Shown in pieces: positions 57,901-64,000 of a DNA stretch of 64,000 bases. The notes below the pieces were generated by a model, which did not search any database, was not told where the DNA came from, and was given only the letters and a program-made list of their open reading frames with translations. The stretch spans positions 24,679,657 through 24,743,656 of the forward strand of contig NC_046674.1 of the NCBI RefSeq assembly GCF_003369915.1, given 5' to 3'. The stretch comes from Drosophila miranda. Its lineage: Eukaryota > Arthropoda > Insecta > Diptera > Drosophilidae. How positions within the stretch are numbered: position 1 is the stretch's first letter; every line of letters begins with the position of its first letter. The position numbers were made by a program, and so were the translations under genes.

Positions 57901-60900
57901 CCCCTCAATATATTCCATATTTTTCCATATTTTTCAATCAATTCGACATCCGGCAATCGAGTCAAATCCAACCAACCAAATGTCCAGCGGAAATCAAGTA
58001 AACTAATTTAACTGCACACACACACACGGGCACACGGACACACGGACACACGCTCCGACACACACACTAAAATACACAGCAACATTATTCATTTGAATAA
58101 ATCATATTGTAAGCCCCTCCGCCCTCCGCTCACCGCCCTGCCATATGCCCACCCCAACCCTTCGTTAGTTAGGGCCAGCTGAGCTTTTGGACGGAAATGA
58201 ATTGGCTAACCAAGAGGGAATCGAGGGTAAACGCAGGGAAGTGGTGTCGGTTGGGTCGGGAGAGGGGGGAAGTGGGGACAGGATAACGCAATCAAGTCAT
58301 ACATATGCACTTTGTATGCATGAGCACTCTTATCTATGGCGGGGAAGGGTGTGTGTCGGTGTTTATATACTATCTAAGTAATTGCTGGGAGCTGACAGAT
58401 GAAAGTACAGTGTCAGCTCTCCATGGCGGACAGCCATGGACCCAAAAGATGACAGCCTAAAGGACTAATGAGTGAGTGCCAGCGAATGGGATAGTGTACA
58501 TGAGATAACATTCGGTGAAAAACAATCCATCACTAGCCCAGTCCATGCGATAGGGCTGGGTGAAAGTATTCAATTTATTAAAAATTCATTACTTTCTAAT
58601 TGGCCGTTTTGTGACATTGCACGGTATTGTAATTTTAGCCGGTTGTTTGCAACGCACTGAGGAAATCTTAACGGCAGAATCGATATGGCCATATTGAACC
58701 GGATTTCGTATGTAGAATATAATGCAATATAATATAAGTATATGCAGATATATGCAGCTTGGAAAACAACTGGATTGGGGGGTGTATAATAGAAAATTGG
58801 CTATTTAAAATTGGTTGGTACTAAGGAGAGAGATACAATTTGTGCTAAAATTGCAAGCTAAAAAAACAAAACACAGGTTGGCCCTTTTTGCTTTGTTTAA
58901 AAATGAGAAAACAAGCTTGTTGAAGGTAGTAGGTGTGTAGTGTGAAGCTACAGTATGTGTCCCCTGAGGAGACAGGTTGCAAGGAATGTTTTTACTGTAC
59001 ATACATAGATTCAAATTAGATGCAGCCCGAGAGGAGTCCTGTAGAGTCGCCAGTTCTCTTCCTTTGTATATATAGTACATGCATCGTACACTCGTACACT
59101 CATAAACATAATTGAGATTTACGACTTGCATGCGAGCATTCAACCAGAAAGAGAAAGAGAAAGAGAAAGAGAAAGGGAAGAGGAAGGGGAACGAGAGAGG
59201 GAATAAGAGGGAAAAGCAAATGCATCTGGTGCAAGAAGATCCCTCCACATCCCTCCATGAACGTCTTCTCTTTCGTCCTATTCTTGGCCCGTGACGTTGC
59301 AGCCATTTTCCCAATTTCTTTAATTGTGACAAATTGTGTGGCACATGCAACATGCTGAACATGTAGGTGAAGCCAGCGCGTGGCCTGCTCTCTCCACCAT
59401 TCTCGAACGCACACGCACACGCAGTCGCCTCGCCTCGCCCCTGTCTTGACTCTGACTGCCACTTATTGTTATCCCCAGAATGCTGACATATTTTTCTATT
59501 ATATGCTCCCCCCTCATTGATATAATTTATGGACTCGACTCCCGTCTAGGCAACCATAGTACTTACATATGTATACGTACACTCGTACCAGTCCCAGAAG
59601 CCTTTCGTGTGCCATTTTAATAGGAGATGAAAGGGAGTGCAAACGGGAAAGGAAACGGGACTGGGGTCTGTACTCAAAGCTAGAGCAGCCGAACAACAAT
59701 GGCCCCTAATATGGTGGGAGGCCAAGAGATGACAGGCCAAACATATTCAGACTTGATTCCCGATTCGAGGGACGTGCGCCATCATCTCTGGTTAACGGCA
59801 GCCAGTATCCCCCTGCCACACCGTCAGGCGCTCCATTAACACTCATTTCTGCCAAGGGGAGGCTGCTGTCTGGCCGCCCTGGCGTGTACCCCCCCAAACA
59901 AATTTGTGCACTCGCCTGATTCGTTATCTATAAATAATTATATTAACTTTGCTTTATGGTCTGCGCCCCTGACTAGGCCTGAAATGGTAGGTTAAAGATG
60001 GGACAATGACTACATAGGGGACTCATCAGCTGCAGTGGGGACTGGAACGGGATCTGGAGCTTGGGGCCTTGTGGCAAAGGACCAAGGCTCATACAAATTT
60101 GTTGTGGCTGATAGACGCAGGGACAGCCGCAGCATCTTTCTCTCTTTTTTTTGGTCTAGGACAGAATTTTCAAGTTCCGCTTTTTCCGCTCTGACGTTTG
60201 GAATTTAATCGAAATTCCAAACATTTTCAAATTGAAATTTGGCCAAGATATACACATCCCAACCCTCATCATACCTTCTATCCAGAGAAAGATCTAGCTA
60301 CGAGTACACCAATAGTAGAACACCAACTTATTAAAGTACAAATTCTTAAATTAAATTCCGAATTAACTTAAAGCCAACAAGTTGCAGGAGCAATCCTGGC
60401 TATTGCTTGGACCCCATGAATATTTATTTATCTACATATGTACGTATATGGATGTATGCTCGCGTATAAATAGGGTATTCATAGGTACACATTGTGGATG
60501 CTTCTCATTAGGATACGGCTGCCGACACATTTGATTTGCTATGAAAATGAACGAGTAAATAATAGATGGGCAGAGATAAGGTTTCCACTTCAGTGGAAGG
60601 GAGACGACGAGACGGAGCACAGAAAGAGCCACAGCCAGCCGAGCAACAGTTTCAACGGTACTTTTACCTACTTGGAGTTCGTTCTCTTTAAGTTAAAGAC
60701 CCACACACACACGCACACACGCAGCAGACTGGGGGGGGGGGGGGGTTAGAGAGCGCTCGGCTTAAACTTCGTTAACATTTTTCAACAAAAAAAAAACACT
60801 TGGCCATATTGCAGGAACACACCACCACAGGCAGAGTTACAGGCACGGGACCGCACAAAAGCACACGAATAACAGCAACAGCGCAAAACTCAATTGAAAG

Positions 60901-61231
60901 TTTTCTCTTGGCTTCCATTAATTTGTGTTCAGCGATTTTTGTTGGTAGCCATGCCACAGAGATGTCCTGGGAGAGACGACGAGACCGAGAGAGATGTGTT
61001 CCTCACATTGGAGCTGTACGCGGGGTACTGATTCTCGATTCGAGCAACAGACGAGCTACGGAGCTACGGAGCCACCGACTACAGTAGCGCACAACAAGTT
61101 GCAAAAAAAACACAGTTGTTCGAATGTTCGCTGGTCCTGTCGGCCTTGCCTAAAGCGTGCGTCGTAAAGGAAACGACGACGACAGGCGAAGGAAATTGGG
61201 GAAAGCTCATCCAATTTGGCATTGAATTCTT

Positions 61232-61386
61232 TCAGTTCGAAGTTCGAAAGCTTTTTCGCAACTTGTTGCCTTGTTTGTGCGTTTGAAGGACCCAAACAGC
61301 TGTTGAACGCTCCCTCACGAACGCATCTTTCCGAGAGTTTAAATCGTTTGTTTTTCAAGGGTTTGAGCACCCTTTACCTTGAGCAG
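61232..61386 (+). promoter_or_regulatory. Possible noncoding first exon and initiator
   Basis: A TCAGTT initiator match at 61232-61237 is followed by about 150 bases of leader-like sequence with no good ATG frame, ending TTGAGCAG before GTAATA, a fair splice donor at 61387. This is the look of a noncoding 5' exon of a plus-strand gene lying beyond 64000. No TATA or DPE was found, so this is weak. Confidence 0.2.
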
Positions 61387-64000
61387 GTAATATCTTTCCA
61401 ATATCTACATCTAGGGTCTAGGAAATGTACTTATTTATTAAACCCAACACAGGAAAAACTGCAAACTCCAGGCTGTAATCAAATAACGCATACAGCAGAG
61501 CTCGAAAAAGAGAAAGCTTTCAAAAGTGAAAGCGACTTCACCTTGAAAGCTCTCTCAAAGAGATAAGAATTGTGTGTATGTGTACATATGTGTATGTACG
61601 GGTGTGTGTTGCCTTGGCAAAGCCCGTGATTCAATTTGTTGAATACTTTTTGGCGTTTTTCGTCATCTAATGACCGTCCGTAACTGCGACTCGAGTTACC
61701 ATAAACGACCTTAATTGACGCCAGCTCCGCTTCTGTTGTTCAGCTCCTGCTGCCATTGCATACCCATGTACATACATACATACAGCTATACGTATACTTC
61801 TGGGCCTGTGTTTACCTGTTGTCATGTTTGCCCCTGAAAAAAACACACACAGCGAGAGCAGCGCACCGAAGCTGACATTGAGCAAGCTGCAAAGGCATTT
61901 TACCCATGGCAATGGCAGAAGCTTTGACTCCTCCTCCCCTCCATCTCACTCTTTTCTGTCTTGTGTCTCGCTCTTTCTTCGCTACGCTCTGCTCTGCTTT
62001 TTTGCATTCTGTTTGCAACAGGCAAACACACCGAATAGTGTAGGGTGTTTGTACATATATTTTTGTGTAAGTCAGTGGGTTTGTGGATACTTTTTGTGGC
62101 GAGAAAACTTTCCAGGCAGACAGACTACTTGAAGTGGAGCGCATCAGACAAAGCAAAGATACTCGCACTAGCCACATACATCCACAGAGGCAGTGGCTTA
62201 GCAATAGGCGCAAGAGGGTGATCTAAGTTGGTTTTTAATCACTTTTGATGTGTTTATGTTTTATAGATTTGTAAACTATTCATTTACTATACTTTGTTGG
62301 CGATTAAAGCAGAGTATTGTGTGCCAAACATTCCATTTGCAATTCAATCCCCTTTATAGGGGCACCACAGCCCCTGTCCTTACACACGCATGTAGGCCAA
62401 TGGCACTTTCAATACGCACACAGCACAGCACGGGCAGAAAGTTCCAGCTCCATTCCAGGCCAGACAGACGGGACAGCTTAGCTGCACGTTGCTCTCTCTG
62501 TCTCTGACTGTGTCTCCATCTCTCTCTCCCTGCCTGGCTCTTGTATCTTTATTTCCTTCGTTCTGTGTCAGTTTCTGTGTCTGTTTCAGCAACAAGTTGC
62601 CTCATCTATAAGCCCGCAGCCAGGCCACCTGTGCCGACGACAAAGTTTAACGCACTTGGCGAAGGCGTTGGTGGGGGAGGGTGGGAAGATTTGGTGAGAG
62701 ATGGGCCTTTGGCATTGGCGAAAATTGTCAACGTTCCTGTCGTTGTCGTTGTCGTTTTGCCCTGAAGGCACGAGTACTCGTATGCTGGCATACTCGTATT
62801 TATTCTTGTGCTCCGCCAGTTCCTGTCCCCGTTTAAGACCTGATTTCGTTTCATCTCTTTATTCCATCTTCTCTTTTTTAATAACAACTAAGCTTTTTTT
62901 TGCTTTCGTGTTCTTATTATCGCTTTATTTTGTCTCGTTTTGTTTTTAGTCTGAATTTGGGCATTTTGTTGTGTATTTGCAGATGTTTTTCTCCAAGGCC
63001 CCCATCGAGGGTAACTTTAATCTTAAAGATTAGCCAAGAAGTGTGCATGCTTTTCTTTGGAGTTACCGTAGGAATCTTCGCGGCATTCCATCTCGTCCCA
63101 TCCCGTTCCATCATTTAATCAAAAAGTTCATTCACTCATAGGCCCGACTGCGTGTCGGCGTAAACTTTTTCTACTTTTTCTGTTTTTTTCTTTTCATTCG
63201 GGGCCAAATGGAATACACAGCATAGCTCAAATTTGAACTGCTTTAATGCAGATACTCGTAGCAGATTGTGTGCGGTGTGTTTTTAAGCTTTTTATATAAT
63301 TGGAATCCGGCCACGTGCCCCACTCGATGTGTATAATGTCAATGAATTCCGTTCCAAACCCGTATTCATACTCATCTGCATACGATACACACACAAAAAT
63401 GTTATGCATATATTTTAGATGATTTGTATTCTAGGATACGTACATACATACATATATGTCCAGTCCCATGGGTGGACAGGAAACCATCACCACCCAGTCA
63501 TAATTATATTCGTGAATCGTGAGTTGAAAATATAGATTATTTCGGCTAGCTCTCCTTATTTTATGGTACGAGTAGTTTATTCTGTCACCAGTTGCATAAC
63601 GAAGCGACAAATCTCATTTTAAACAGGCGCCACTCGACGTCTGTGGGGCGCCACAGAAATGGCTCCATCATTCCGCACCCCTCCAGAACCAGCCCCAGAT
63701 CCCAGCCAAGTCAATGTGCGGATGAGCCAAGAAGCCGGTTAACAAAAAGTTCATTAAATTCAATACGCAGAGTGGTCCAAGGACGATGACGTGCTGTTTT
63801 AGCTTTCAAGGGAGCCCATTAGATGGAGGTGAGAATGTCTAGGAGTTGTGGAGGGGGCAGTGACAGCGGGATTCTAACTAAATTGAAATCTTAGATAGAC
63901 GGATAATTGCTGAAAGAAAAAGTCCCATCGCAAAGACTTTTGGAGCCCAGAAAATTACCTTGCGAGAATGCTGAAACATTTTCGACCCAAAATAAGGGCA

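Larger units (their letters stand above)
49593..64000. other. 14.4 kb with no supportable coding gene
   Basis: Open frames here are short or repeat-driven and look like no known family. Unique, moderately GC DNA alternates with simple repeats: (CAG)n about 51427-51460, (CCCACT)n about 51533-51550, (GACA)n 53851-53869, (GGAGAT)n 54905-54940, ACGGACAC-type about 58010-58065, (AAAGAG)n about 59148-59180 and a G17 run near 60731. Large introns or cis-regulatory DNA of a gene outside the window would look like this. TAATTA-rich clusters, for example 56745-56860, are the better candidates for enhancers, on appearance only. Confidence 0.6.

Noticed and set aside
1..64000. tRNA, snRNA or known microRNA genes
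   Set aside because: I looked for GGTTCGANNCC-type B boxes and a few well-known fly microRNA sequences and saw none; a covariance search would be needed to exclude them.

Overview
The window is insect nuclear DNA, almost certainly a Drosophila. Genes are split by short GT-AG introns of about 50-80 bases. Promoters carry fly-specific core motifs (Motif 1 YGGTCACACTR, Motif 6 type GGTATATTT, TATA). The proteins closely resemble fly mnd, Zip71B, mRpL39, Prosbeta2, Reck and Syt12. Dispersed repeats with a (GTCY)n core recall the DINE-1/SGM/ISY elements of the obscura group, so an obscura-group fly and Muller element D are my best guess; this is inference. I rebuilt exon structures by matching splice sites and reading phase. 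Each quoted CDS length is a multiple of three after splicing.

Layout. 1-2300: an unrecognised coiled-coil gene (+) behind a TATA box. 2300-3767: AT-rich repeats and a possible micro-ORF. 3768-5190: WD40 protein of the AAMP family (+). 5191-8360: gene-free. 8361-11302: mnd, a LAT-type amino-acid transporter (+). 12177-17528: Zip71B, a LIV-1-type zinc transporter (+). 17993-19256: mRpL39 (-), divergent from Prosbeta2 (+, 20276-21214) across 1 kb. 21650-32053: Reck (-), seven coding exons, convergent with Prosbeta2. 32054-39454: gene-free, with two tandem copies of a mobile-element-like repeat. 39455-40465: small unrecognised basic protein (-). 40466-44868: gene-free. 44869-47244: Syt12-like double-C2 protein (-). 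47245-64000: about 16.7 kb with no supportable coding gene, only simple repeats, one repeat copy and a possible noncoding first exon.

The genes are a mix and form no pathway. Housekeeping functions (AAMP, mRpL39, proteasome beta2) sit beside two membrane transporters, an extracellular GPI-anchored regulator and a vesicle-trafficking protein. The most striking feature is a dispersed repeat of roughly 300 bases. Its last 70 bases are an array of Motif-6-like boxes ending in TGAGGGTCGG, and it lies directly upstream of AAMP, mRpL39 and Prosbeta2. Two more copies have no obvious gene.
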